Below are positions 38,518 to 48,095 of a DNA stretch of 64,000 nucleotides, piece by piece (the stretch's first letter is position 1; the number at the start of each line of letters is the position of its first letter). Origin of the DNA: Nakazawaea peltata (Eukaryota > Ascomycota > Pichiomycetes > Alaninales > Pachysolenaceae). Both the position numbers and the translations under genes were made by a program. Below the pieces are notes generated by a model that saw only the letters and a list, made by a program, of their open reading frames with translations, was not told the DNA's origin and made no database searches. The DNA is taken from NCBI GenBank assembly GCA_001599355.1, contig BCGQ01000008.1, forward strand, positions 124,001 to 188,000, given 5' to 3'.

Positions 38518-39891
38518 TTATTGATTATGGTAGGCTAATCTAGTTTGGAGATCTGGGGTGGTGATGTGAGGTTTGGTCATACGATTAGTTGAGAATTTGA
38601 AACATTCTGGGATGTCGTCTAAAGGTTGGCCGGAGACCATCGATTTCAGAAGCAGCTTACCGCATAAGAAGACACGGGGCATTCCGTGCCCGGAGAAACC
38701 GGCGATGATGTAGCAGTTTTTATGACCAATCTCGCTCAAATTGCCGACGTAAGGTAATTCGTCGTTACTGAATCCCATAATACCCGACCAAGTGTAATCG
38801 TTTTCTGTTTCGACATTTTTCCAGCTGGTGAACATTTTCTTACCGTAGTCTTTCAAGTAGTCTGCAGCCTCTGGTAAGACGTAGGAGTCATCGACGGTGT
38901 CGAGCATTTCTGAGATGTCTTTTTTACCGATGAGGTAAGTCTGGATACCTCCACCGGCGATGAGGGAGCCGTCTGGTCTGTTGACCAAATAATCAGCATC
39001 GTGGTCATTTGTGTAGAGATTAGAGTTGAAATTCAAGTGAGGGAATGATCCCTTTGGTTTGATATGGGACACAGATCCTTTGAAAGGTAAGATGATGTCT
39101 TTGAATTCACTCAATAACAGCTTGGTGTAACCGTTGGTAGCGAAGACCAATTTCTTGGCGGCGACAGTACCTCTTGGAGTAGTGACAGTAACAAGATCAT
39201 CTTTTTCTTCGAATTTGGTCACTGGAGTGTTGGCTTGTAAATTAAAGTTTGGCGATTTGACCAATTTCTTCAATAAAGCAGTAATAAATTTCCATGGCCA
39301 GATACTGGCTGTGGCACCAGTGTAAACAGCCAAAGCTTCAGGGACATTGGAGATCGCCTTCAGATACTCTCCCTCGTATACTTGGTACACATCTTTGATA
39401 TACTGTGGGATGTGAGGATTGGCGTAGAAAGAGTCGAGATCTTTCTGGTTCTTTTTCTTCTTATCCTCGGAGTAGCAAATGTCACAGGTTCTCGATAACA
39501 TGAAGTCACAGTCGATTTTCTCGTCCTCTACCAATTTCTTGATCACACCAAGATGACGGTATTCGAACTCGACGTTCTTGGCCAGCACTTCCAATCCATA
39601 TTCAGCCAGAATACGACTGTGATGTCTGTAATAGTATGGTTTGACATGACCACCATTTCTTCCGGTAGCTCCAGAGCAAATATTTCTCAGCTCGAGACAG
39701 GTGATTTTCAAGTCGGGGTTTTCTTTGTTCAAGAAGTACGAGGTGGACGTTCCTGCGTATCCAGATCCGATGACCACGACATCTTGGACCTCGGTTGGTA
39801 ATTCCTCAGTGGATCTGTAGGTGGAAATGTAATCTTCCTCGCTTAACCAGAAAGGTTTTGTTGAGTTGGCGACTGGAAGGAATTCAGACAT
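38518..39891 (-). CDS. FAD-dependent oxidoreductase (DAO family), array copy 3
   Basis: 457-residue paralogue with the complete motif set (GSGYAGTSTSYFL, SGATGRNGGHVKP, RPDGSLIAGGG, AGFSGHGMPRVF). Its N-terminus is nearly identical to copy 2, while parts of the interior (DVYQVYEGE, IPQYIKD) are closer to copy 1. Such mosaic similarity suggests gene conversion in the array. It ends AYHNQ. Only about 260 bp separate it from copy 2. Confidence 0.85.
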   Translation of the reverse strand: MSEFLPVANSTKPFWLSEEDYISTYRSTEELPTEVQDVVVIGSGYAGTSTSYFLNKENPDLKITCLELRNICSGATGRNGGHVKPYYYRHHSRILAEYGLEVLAKNVEFEYRHLGVIKKLVEDEKIDCDFMLSRTCDICYSEDKKKKNQKDLDSFYANPHIPQYIKDVYQVYEGEYLKAISNVPEALAVYTGATASIWPWKFITALLKKLVKSPNFNLQANTPVTKFEEKDDLVTVTTPRGTVAAKKLVFATNGYTKLLLSEFKDIILPFKGSVSHIKPKGSFPHLNFNSNLYTNDHDADYLVNRPDGSLIAGGGIQTYLIGKKDISEMLDTVDDSYVLPEAADYLKDYGKKMFTSWKNVETENDYTWSGIMGFSNDELPYVGNLSEIGHKNCYIIAGFSGHGMPRVFLCGKLLLKSMVSGQPLDDIPECFKFSTNRMTKPHITTPDLQTRLAYHNQ

Positions 39892-40043
39892 TTCAAGTTA
39901 AGTATTCTCCTATTACTATCTTTGATCTATTATAATCGTCTATTAATACTCTTCTACCTGATCCATCTGCTGAATCCATCTATTTATACATCGATTATAT
40001 AAGCCTCTCTCTTGGCCGAAAGCATCTGCATGCGCTCCCAAAG

Positions 40044-40049
40044 CTTATC
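40044..40049 (-). promoter_or_regulatory. GATA-factor site upstream of oxidoreductase copy 3
   Basis: CTTATC (GATAAG on the minus strand), about 153 bp before the ATG, close to the spacing seen at copy 2. TTGGCCGAA at 40012-40020 is the counterpart of the copy 2 sequence. Confidence 0.45.
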
Positions 40050-40100
40050 GGGGGGATTTTTTTTGCCGAATATGCAGGCTCAAAGTTTATTTTCGGTGCA

Positions 40101-40109
40101 CCCCTTGGG
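40101..40109. promoter_or_regulatory. CCC-TT-GGG element upstream of copy 3
   Basis: CCCCTTGGG followed by tatt, about 210 bp before the ATG of copy 3, related to elements before copies 1 and 4. Confidence 0.4.
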
Positions 40110-40142
40110 TATTATGATGAGGGGGGGGGACCCTTGAGAATT

Positions 40143-41549
40143 TTATTTGGAGAGGGGGGTCCATGGAGTGGCTAATCTTTCTTTGGCTGGAAATTTAGGA
40201 ATCAACTTGGAGCTCAATCTTTCTTTGGAAAATTTGAAACATTCTGGAATATCGGTGACTGGCTTGTCGGTGAGAATTGATTTCAGAAGCAGTTTACTAC
40301 TTAATAAAATACGGGGCATTCCATGTCCACCAAATCCGGCATTAATGTAGCAATTGGAGTATCCGAGCTCATTGAGTGATCCAATGTATGGAAACCCATC
40401 GTTTACATTGGAGAAAATTCCAGACCACATGTAATCGTTCTCGGTTTCTAGGTTCACCCAAGTAGCATATCTTTTGTTGGCATAGTTAGTGAAGTATTCT
40501 TTTGTAGGTTCTAAAACGGTGGAGTCATCGACTGTTTCGTAGATTTGGTCGGTAGTTCCGTCTTCGTAATATGTGTGTTCCCCTCCTCCAACAATTATAG
40601 AGCCATCCCATCTATTAACCAAATAATCAAAGTATCCATTGTTTAAGATGATCAGAGAGCTGTAGTTCAAGTTATGGATTGGAGTCCGCTTCTGTACGAT
40701 ATGGGTGACGGTTCCTTTTTTAGGAACAATTACACCATCGAATTCTTTCAATAACAGTTTGGTATAAGCATTTGTAGCAAACACCACTTTCTTAGCTACA
40801 GTCTCCCCTCTTGAAGTGAACACTTTAACAGAACCATCCTTGGAATTGGTTTCGAAATTCTCAACCAAAGTATTTGCCTGTAAGTTGAAATTCGGATACT
40901 TGATGCAAGCCTTCAAAACACCTGCTATCATCTTCCAAGGCCAAAGATGTACAGCTGGTGAAGACATGGCTACCTTTGTCCGAGGATCATTGGAGTAAAT
41001 TTTGGCGGCCTCACCTTTCATAATCTGAACAGAGTCTTTAATTTCTTGACGGATATGAGGATTGGACATGAAACTCTCATAATCCTTTTCATAATTGGAA
41101 AAGGTGGCATCGTCATCCACAGTGTCACAAGAACGAGTCAAAGTAAAGTCACAATCGATTTTTTCCTCTCTGATCAAATGTAATATCAGATTGATATGAT
41201 CAACCTCGAATTCCACATTTTTGGCCAGAACCTCAAGACCATATTTCAGCAGCACATTTGTATGGCCGAAGAAATAGTACGGCTTGACATGACCCCCATT
41301 TCTGCCAGTGGCTCCAGAACCGATTTCTCTCAGTTCCAAAATGGTAATTTTCAAATCTGGATTTTCTTTTAAAAGATAATAGGCAGTAGTGGCCCCGGCA
41401 TACCCAGATCCAATTATTAAAATATCTTGCTCAAGGGGGATACTTTCAGTCGATCTATAAGTGTTGATCGGGTCTTCCTCGCTAAGCCAAAATGACTTGG
41501 AGGGGTTTTTCACAGGGAAGAATTTGGGATTGGTTTCCGGCATTGGCAT
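40143..41549 (-). CDS. FAD-dependent oxidoreductase (DAO family), array copy 4 (diverged)
   Basis: 468 residues; the most diverged member. It keeps GSGYAGATTAYYL, GSGATGRNGGHVKPYYFF, FATNAYTKALL, RWDGSIIVGGGE and AGFGGHGMPR. Where the others have GFSGHG and RPDG it has GFGGHG and RWDG, so substrate specificity may differ. The start MPMPETN adds a few residues; a second in-frame ATG lies two codons in. It ends TPLSK. It is divergently placed from DIA2 with about 500 bp between. Confidence 0.83.
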   Translation of the reverse strand: MPMPETNPKFFPVKNPSKSFWLSEEDPINTYRSTESIPLEQDILIIGSGYAGATTAYYLLKENPDLKITILELREIGSGATGRNGGHVKPYYFFGHTNVLLKYGLEVLAKNVEFEVDHINLILHLIREEKIDCDFTLTRSCDTVDDDATFSNYEKDYESFMSNPHIRQEIKDSVQIMKGEAAKIYSNDPRTKVAMSSPAVHLWPWKMIAGVLKACIKYPNFNLQANTLVENFETNSKDGSVKVFTSRGETVAKKVVFATNAYTKLLLKEFDGVIVPKKGTVTHIVQKRTPIHNLNYSSLIILNNGYFDYLVNRWDGSIIVGGGEHTYYEDGTTDQIYETVDDSTVLEPTKEYFTNYANKRYATWVNLETENDYMWSGIFSNVNDGFPYIGSLNELGYSNCYINAGFGGHGMPRILLSSKLLLKSILTDKPVTDIPECFKFSKERLSSKLIPKFPAKERLATPWTPLSK

Positions 41550-41680
41550 TTCAACTACCGACTATTATAAGAGGATAGTCTCGGGGAGCAAATAGGCCTA
41601 CTTTTATATAATTTCAGAAATTCGATGCTTTCTGGTCTTTTAAGTAAAAATAAATGTGCGAACCCTTTGCTTTTCGTAGG

Positions 41681-41694
41681 ATCCCTTTTGGGAT
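41681..41694. promoter_or_regulatory. Perfect ATCCC-TTTT-GGGAT palindrome upstream of copy 4
   Basis: Inverted repeat of 5-bp arms around four T, about 132 bp before the copy 4 ATG and 355 bp before DIA2. It is the clearest form of the CCC(T)nGGG element found before copies 1 and 3. Confidence 0.5.
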
Positions 41695-42039
41695 TTATAG
41701 GTGAAAAATACTGCATAAAAAATCTGTCGGGGAAGGAGATGAATTTTCGTCCTGACTGCGAGATTTGGGAAATTTTATAGGATCAGATTTGATATTGGAT
41801 AGTGAAAAGAGGCGATTTGTGTTGATGAGTCACAAGAGATTGAAATGCTCCGCTTACCAGAGAGGCGTCTAAGGGGTCATAGTAGGATCAGCTTCCCCGT
41901 AGTCAGTTTCGAGTCACTGCGGTGAGCGAGTCAGTTCGTTTTTCGCTCATGCACTGACACGACGCTGAGCGGTAAGCTCATCGCGGAGATCTAGCAGAAA
42001 TGCACGACCTTATTTCCCAAGGTAGTGTCGTGAAATTTT

Positions 42040-42045
42040 ACGCGT
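42040..42045 (+). promoter_or_regulatory. MluI cell-cycle box before DIA2
   Basis: ACGCGT immediately 5' of the DIA2 ATG at 42049. ACGCGT is the MBF site for G1/S genes; a position this close to the start codon would be unusual, so it may be non-functional or mark a downstream transcription start. Confidence 0.35.
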
Positions 42046-42048
42046 AAG

Positions 42049-44175
42049 ATGGGTTCTTCAATCGGTTCCTCAGTGACCATTGAACCAAGAATGGCGAGAA
42101 CACAAGAGCCCGATGTAGTGGCCAGTGCCTATCAATTGGGGGTCAAGCATTTCCAGGCAGGAAACCCCGAGAAACTGCTCAAAATATTCACCAAAGCCAT
42201 CGAGCTTCTGAGAGGCTATGACAGTGAAGAGCTTGAATTGAAGTTCGGCCCAGGGTCCCAGGTGCACCCAAAAATAGGCTCTCTTCTAGACAGTCGAGCT
42301 CTGGCATATCAGAAATTGGGTCAACTCCGTTTAGCCGGCCGGGACGGCGAGGATCTTATAGAAGCTGACCCCTTGAATTGCAAAGGTTATCTCCGTGTCA
42401 GCAGGGTCCTTCTAGCAATGGATCAGAAAATAGAAGCTTATAAAGTGATAGTTAAGGGACACCGAAGGATTGGTAAAGCCATTGAAGAGAAGAAGATACG
42501 AGAGAGCCCATTATTTGCACAGTTAGCGGCGCAACGGAAACAGCTAGCCCAAGAATTAAAACAATCAAAAAGTGAAAAATCTCAGACAAAAATTGGAGTT
42601 TCTGATGGGTCACAATTCACTCAAGAGACACCCCAAGAATCGAAGAGACGTAAACTTAATATCAATACTGAGGATCAGGGCTCTCTAATACCCCGGGCCT
42701 CCCTCGATATTGCCCTCAGATTTCCCCTCGAAGTATTCATAAAAATCCTCCTCCGGATTCCCTTCAAGAGCCGATTTCCAAATCTTCTACTCGTTCTGAA
42801 GCACTGGACCTCCATTATAATGGCGGCTCCTGAACTCTGGACTGATATCGAGATCGGCAGGCCGGTCTCGCTGGCTCTGTTCAAGAAATTATACAACAAC
42901 GTGATCGCTCTGAATCAAAATCGATTCCATCGGAAATTGAATTCTTTAAGTATAGTTCCTCGGAGAAATGAAGAGAAACAAATCACTAATATCGTCTTAA
43001 ATATGCTGCAATTGCACTTAAATAACCTCCAGATCAAGTACCAAGATTTCAGCCTCAAAAGTATCGTGGGAATGATCGAAAGCTCGAAACTTCTGAGACT
43101 GAATTGGAGTGGACTCAAGTCTCTTCAAATCAGTTGTAATTTATATGTAGGATTTGAACAGTTCATCTTTGAGGTAGCTCCAAAACTTGAGACCTTTGAA
43201 ATTATTGTCAACCAAGTGATAGGTCACCAAAATATCGTAGAACTCGAACAAGACCAAGAACTCCGGGCCCAGTTGGATCTGAAATATCCAAAGAAAAGCT
43301 ATAGCTCATTAAGAGAGATCTCGATTATTTGTGGTAGTAATTGTTCGGGATCAACTGCCTTCCAGAACCTTCTAGCTGACCAGGATCTCGACAGGTTCCC
43401 AAACTTAGAGAAATTATGCATTGTCGGGTGTAGAGTAGATAATTATAGTATTCTTGGACATCGTAAACTTCGTCATGTAATTCTTGAACGAAACCTCGAG
43501 CTAACATTGCCGGATTTTGTCGAAGGAATGCCCAATGACTTAAAATTGGAGACTTTGTACCTCCGAGAACATAAACGGAACGAATTAAGCTCAAATACAA
43601 TTCCTCAACTGGTAAATCTAACCCCCAATTTCTCAAATTTGAAAATATTGGATTTAACTGGAAGTAATATTCATTTCAGTGATCTTTTGAGGATTTTAAA
43701 AGCTACAGGTGAATGTATAGAGCAATTATGGATTGGAGGATGTACTAATTTGGTATGGCCTGGATCTCAATTGGATCTTCGCACTAGAAATCCAGCTAAA
43801 TTTGTAAATTTCACTCAAATTCTAACCTTATGTCCTAATTTAGAGCGATTTTCAGCTAATGAACTGACCAATTTGACCGATTTCACTCTCAAATTGATGG
43901 GAAATCTGATCTGTGATCAATTTCAACATTATAAACTCATCCAGCTTGATCTTTCGTTCAATAATATCTCGGGTCATGGTTTAGTTGAACTTTTCCAATT
44001 TCATAAACCAGGAAGAATTAAAGTGGATGTTTTGGTGGTCGATGGGAATCCAGAGATCAGCAGGGAGACTGCTACAATGCTACAGCAAAGAGGTTATGTA
44101 GGTGAGATGAGATGTGATTACACTAGACGTCGTTGGAGACAATTTGGAGTGAACAGCTTCCTGCCCATGATTTAA
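42049..44175 (+). CDS. DIA2: TPR/F-box/LRR protein Dia2
   Basis: F-box subunit of an SCF ubiquitin ligase that acts at replication forks; in yeast it ubiquitylates Mcm7 to unload the CMG helicase. The 708 residues show TPR repeats (about 25-170, with SRAAAYQKLG once CTG is Ala), a basic linker, an F-box (about 220-265, FPLEVFIKIL), and leucine-rich repeats to the C-terminus. The TPR-F-box-LRR order and length match Dia2 (732 residues). Two later ATGs exist, but the first gives the full TPR region. Confidence 0.85.
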   Translation: MGSSIGSSVTIEPRMARTQEPDVVASAYQLGVKHFQAGNPEKLLKIFTKAIELLRGYDSEELELKFGPGSQVHPKIGSLLDSRALAYQKLGQLRLAGRDGEDLIEADPLNCKGYLRVSRVLLAMDQKIEAYKVIVKGHRRIGKAIEEKKIRESPLFAQLAAQRKQLAQELKQSKSEKSQTKIGVSDGSQFTQETPQESKRRKLNINTEDQGSLIPRASLDIALRFPLEVFIKILLRIPFKSRFPNLLLVLKHWTSIIMAAPELWTDIEIGRPVSLALFKKLYNNVIALNQNRFHRKLNSLSIVPRRNEEKQITNIVLNMLQLHLNNLQIKYQDFSLKSIVGMIESSKLLRLNWSGLKSLQISCNLYVGFEQFIFEVAPKLETFEIIVNQVIGHQNIVELEQDQELRAQLDLKYPKKSYSSLREISIICGSNCSGSTAFQNLLADQDLDRFPNLEKLCIVGCRVDNYSILGHRKLRHVILERNLELTLPDFVEGMPNDLKLETLYLREHKRNELSSNTIPQLVNLTPNFSNLKILDLTGSNIHFSDLLRILKATGECIEQLWIGGCTNLVWPGSQLDLRTRNPAKFVNFTQILTLCPNLERFSANELTNLTDFTLKLMGNLICDQFQHYKLIQLDLSFNNISGHGLVELFQFHKPGRIKVDVLVVDGNPEISRETATMLQQRGYVGEMRCDYTRRRWRQFGVNSFLPMI

Positions 44176-44693
44176 ACTAAATAACTGCATAATATATGAT
44201 ATAGAGATGTTTGAGGTTCTGTAGGTACAGCAAGAGGTGCTGTGGGAGGTACTCTCAGAAACACCATCTGAGGACCTGTCCAAGACACTATGGCGAGTAA
44301 ATGGAGGTATTTTGACCAGTAGATGAAGAATATGATGGGATCATGTTTGGTACTGGGTCATTGGATTAATGCTCTGATGTTGTTGTATGGTGATTGTGAG
44401 AGAGTGAAATGAGAACAAGATGAGGGTATTGTGCGGCTGAGGCTGGGACGAGTGGCTGATGGTATTGGTCAATATGTGGCCAAAAGTGGGCTGAATGCGG
44501 CTGACCCAAAAATGCGGCTGGATCCCCGATAACAAATATGTGGCTGACCCACTACCCCCCAATCCTCAAATTACCCCCAGTCTACCCCATTCATTCAATC
44601 CCATAGTACATAAATACACCTCCTATTCATGTAGACTAAGCAAATCATACACCTATACCCATCCACCTCAAATCAGCTGATTATTCCAACTAT
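44176..44693. other. Intergenic region between converging DIA2 and bZIP genes
   Basis: About 518 bp. It contains three near-direct copies of a gcggctga/gtggctgac type sequence at about 44430-44550 and otherwise nothing recognisable. No RNA gene was seen. Confidence 0.55.
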
Positions 44694-45800
44694 TTACTGA
44701 CTATTCACCAGCTCCAGAATGGTATCATCAACCAACAGTAATGGATATCCAGGTCCATATCCATGACAAATCTCATTCCCACTTAACCTATCCATAATCC
44801 AAGTAATATCCAATTCCCAATCCTCATGCTTTAACGATACATCGTATAAATAGTCCCACACAGCTCCTAAAGTCAAGACTTGTTTGCCTTCTTTCGAATA
44901 GACAAGTGAAGGATAATCGTCAACGGTTTTTCCGGTATCGTGCTCGGAACCAAAGATGATATTCTCAAGGAATTTGTTCTTATCCACTGGGAAAGTCAGC
45001 CTGACATTTCTGGCAGCAGCAAGAGCAGCATCATCAGCAGTAGAAGCGATTTCCAGTCCATCAACACCATCTGAGGAATGCATCACAGTACCATTCTTCA
45101 TCAAAACCAGATTCTCAGTACTTAACATGACATTCTGTTGACGAAGCAGAGCTAATTCCAGTTCAAGCCGCAGTTTCTCGGTCTCTGTTTGACTCAATTT
45201 AGTAGAAAGTTCCTTTAATTTGGTCTCTTTACGTTCACGGAACAGTCTCTGCAGCAGTCTGTTCTGAGCTTTCTTCTTCAGCATGATTTCTGACTCAGAA
45301 AGAGGCAGCTGTTGGACCAGTGGAGTCTGCAGTTGGGTCTGCAGACCCAGCTGCTGTCCATCCCCACCTTTACTACCTCTCTGAGATGCACCAGGAGGCG
45401 AATACTCGGTATGACGAGTAGATACCGACCCCCCAATAACACTACTAGAATCACTAGTACTCATGACATCCTGACTAACAGCCGGAGAAGCAAATTCGGC
45501 ACCTCCAAGGGCGGCAAACCCTGCTGGTGACCCCATAGGTTGAGCTCCAGAAACCCGTTCAGAGCCCCCAACTTGTAACTGTGGCATATTCTGCGCAATG
45601 TATTGACTATTCCAAAATATCGAATCCAGCAGTGGACTCACAACCCCACTACTGCCACCGCCATGGATCGTATCGTTGGCAATAAAAGGCTGTTGATGAT
45701 CCAAATCTTGAGAACGAAGGAAATCATCACGGAAAGGCTCCGCGTTGAGAGCATTCAACTGCTCCAATTGCATCAGAGTGAGAGGTGTCAAATTACTCAT
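44694..45800 (-). CDS. AP-1-like (Yap family) bZIP transcription factor
   Basis: DNA-binding regulator of the fungal Yap/AP-1 family (368 residues). With CTG as Ala the basic region is NRAAQRAFRERK, the Yap hallmark; the standard code would give an impossible NRLLQRLFRERK. A leucine zipper with long coiled coil follows. The C-terminus holds a conserved fungal AP-1 segment (WIMDRLSGNEICHGYGPGYP) with one cysteine. The N-terminal half is Gln/Ser/Gly-rich. Start choice: the frame is open to 46307 on a GTG, but that extension is lysine-rich and low-complexity, so I take the ATG at 45798-45800. Which Yap paralogue is unclear. Confidence 0.86.
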   Translation of the reverse strand: MSNLTPLTLMQLEQLNALNAEPFRDDFLRSQDLDHQQPFIANDTIHGGGSSGVVSPLLDSIFWNSQYIAQNMPQLQVGGSERVSGAQPMGSPAGFAALGGAEFASPAVSQDVMSTSDSSSVIGGSVSTRHTEYSPPGASQRGSKGGDGQQLGLQTQLQTPLVQQLPLSESEIMLKKKAQNRLLQRLFRERKETKLKELSTKLSQTETEKLRLELELALLRQQNVMLSTENLVLMKNGTVMHSSDGVDGLEIASTADDAALAAARNVRLTFPVDKNKFLENIIFGSEHDTGKTVDDYPSLVYSKEGKQVLTLGAVWDYLYDVSLKHEDWELDITWIMDRLSGNEICHGYGPGYPLLLVDDTILELVNSQ

Positions 45801-48095
45801 TCTCAATATCACTTTTGTACGTCCAATAATCCAACTGTCCACAAGCGGATTTCGTCTTATTAATAACCCAAGGGCAGAAATTGTGCCCGTTATTTTTTTC
45901 TTTTTTTTTTCTTTTATTCTTAGTAATATTGAAGGCGGAAATAGGGTTGTTTTTTGCGCGGGTACGGCAAGACAGGAAGGGCTGTAAAGGGCTAGAATGG
46001 GGAAGGCTGAAGGGATTGCGCGGAGAGGTTGAGTGAAGGGAATGAGCGGAAGAAGATCGCCGTAAGTTGCGTTGGACTCTGCATGAGGGGTTTTTAGACG
46101 GAAATTGAGGGAGGGGTAAGTGGCAAAAGGATGATGAAGTGGAACGTAAGAGGTGGTATAGTTTAAGGTTTGCGCAATGCATGTCGCATGATACTGAGTA
46201 GAGAGTGTGGAAATGTACATGCGGACAGCGTACAGACGGACAACGTACAAACTTGGTACATGGAAGAACATAAATACCAAAAGCATACCATTTATCATTC
46301 TATACACTGGGTAATATATGATTCACTATACTTTGTGCTATACCATTTACTAAGCTGTGTGCTAAGCCCTGGCTCTTCCCTTCTACCTCACACTATTACC
46401 CGTTTCACTAATCAACTTCAATAGTCCCTGCCAAGTTATTTCAACTCCCCCCACCCTATCGCACTAACAACTAAATAATAAAATACCACATTTGAGCGCA
46501 TGTATGTTAATCATAGCGCATATATGTTTATGAGATAATGCAACTACCAATTAGATAATATTGATCAAGCTAGGATGGTAATAAGGGTGCATATACGATT
46601 TGGATAATAAGATACAATAAGATACCAGAAATTCTCAGGCACTACAATACTATTAGTTCAATTGCATCGATTACTCACCTTTCAACTCTTCAGATCCTGT
46701 AATTCCTCGACTTTCCAGTCTCCAATTCCTGCAATTCCCTACCTTCCGATTCTTCAGTTCTCTGCGATCTCCCGACTTCTCCCACTTTACCAGCCGTGCC
46801 GACTTTCAGCCTCCGACTTCCGTTTGCAACCACATGGAAACCCGTGCATGCAGCCTTGTATCTCTGTGAAATTCACATTTCTATTTTCAGACAATTGCCG
46901 TTCTTTCCTTCCTGACGCTTCCTGTCAATCCTTGCTCAAATTTCCCCTGGTATTGCAACCGTATTCAAACGACCACATCTCCTGATTAAACCGGATTCAA
47001 TACTGATCTTGATCTTAATTTGACTAGTCTGTACTTACTCACTCAAACCTTGTCTAATTACCCCTCTTCTCAGCCCAATTCGGCCAACTAACTTTACTAA
47101 GGTTCTTTATTCACTTCAAGTGAAATCCGCAAATCTCTATTTTAGTCATGCAGCCTGCTACCCTGCAACGTGATAAAAATGTTCGGGACCAGTTTGACTC
47201 GACTTCCATACTGGGCTGTAACCTTACTGTTTCTAGTGAATTTGAGAATTTTATTTGCTCGTGTCGATCATTTGAGGGGTGATCTGTGAACATGGCCATA
47301 GATAGCAAGAGCTATCACCGCATGGACGAACATTTAGTAAATTTAAGAGAAATTGTAACCGCGATATGCAGCAAGCACAACAAGCACAACATGCACAGTT
47401 TCACAGCTGCACAACTGCACAGTCCAGCCAGCTCTTTGTACTGTTCCTTCAGTTCTTTCCTTCAGTTCTTTCTTCAGTTCTCCACAGCTCTAGAACTTCA
47501 TCTAAAGTTCATGCACCATGTCTTCTTCTGGCTCCAATTTACAGCCTCAACTAAAACTCCCGTCGAATCCCGTAGAATCCCGTAATTAAGTTTCTGGACC
47601 GGCGATCGGACCTGATATGAACTGAAATTGGGTCAGTGCCCAACCCAACCGAGATTCATATTAAAGTTTCATTTTGGTTATTTGGTGTGGTGATGTTATG
47701 CATTTGGGGGTTAGTTGTGGTGGTGATAAGCGATTAGACATGAGAATTTGGCTACAACTGGTCACACTTACACTCTCAAACGGCTCCAAAACAACTCCCC
47801 AGAACACTGTCCAACACACAATTTAATCGCCCCATGACCACCCCCATAGTCACACCAGCACTACTCACCTCCCCAGTTCTCTCCTAAGGCTACGGATATG
47901 CGGGGAAGAGGGGTGGGGGCTTAGTAAAAATTAACTATGAGAAAGTTTAATTGGGGATAATAAAGCTTAATTAAGGCTTAGGAATGCATAGACGGATAAC
48001 TTGGCATTTACTTTAACACTACCCTACTACCCTACTACCCTACTACCCTACTACCATAATAACCTACTAACCTACCATCTTAATCACTCATCTAT
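45801..48095. other. 2.3-kb intergenic region upstream of the bZIP gene
   Basis: No supported gene. Pyrimidine-rich and repetitive stretches occur near 46680-46800 and 47370-47500. Five exact matches to the Yap site TTACTAA/TTAGTAA lie at 45920-45926, 46347-46353, 47094-47100, 47334-47340 and 47921-47927. The nearest is about 120 bp before the bZIP ATG. Short ORFs (for example 46662-46985, 47286-47585) look random. Most of the region is probably a long promoter and leader of the bZIP gene. Confidence 0.6.
48021..48055. repeat. 8-bp tandem repeat
   Basis: Four perfect copies of accctact and a partial fifth, about 40 bp beyond the VPS1 stop on its downstream side. Too short and out of place to be telomeric. 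Confidence 0.9.

Noticed and set aside
45801-46307. N-terminal extension of the bZIP protein to 46307
   Set aside because: It starts at a GTG, crosses an A-rich tract coding for polylysine and has no family similarity. The ATG at 45800 precedes the plausible protein.
46400-48000. Possible hidden gene or transposon remnant in the long intergenic region
   Set aside because: No frame with domain features, no terminal repeats, no target-site duplication and no reverse-transcriptase or transposase motif on either strand.
48021-48055. accctact repeat as telomere-like sequence
   Set aside because: Only four units, inside a gene-dense region beside VPS1.
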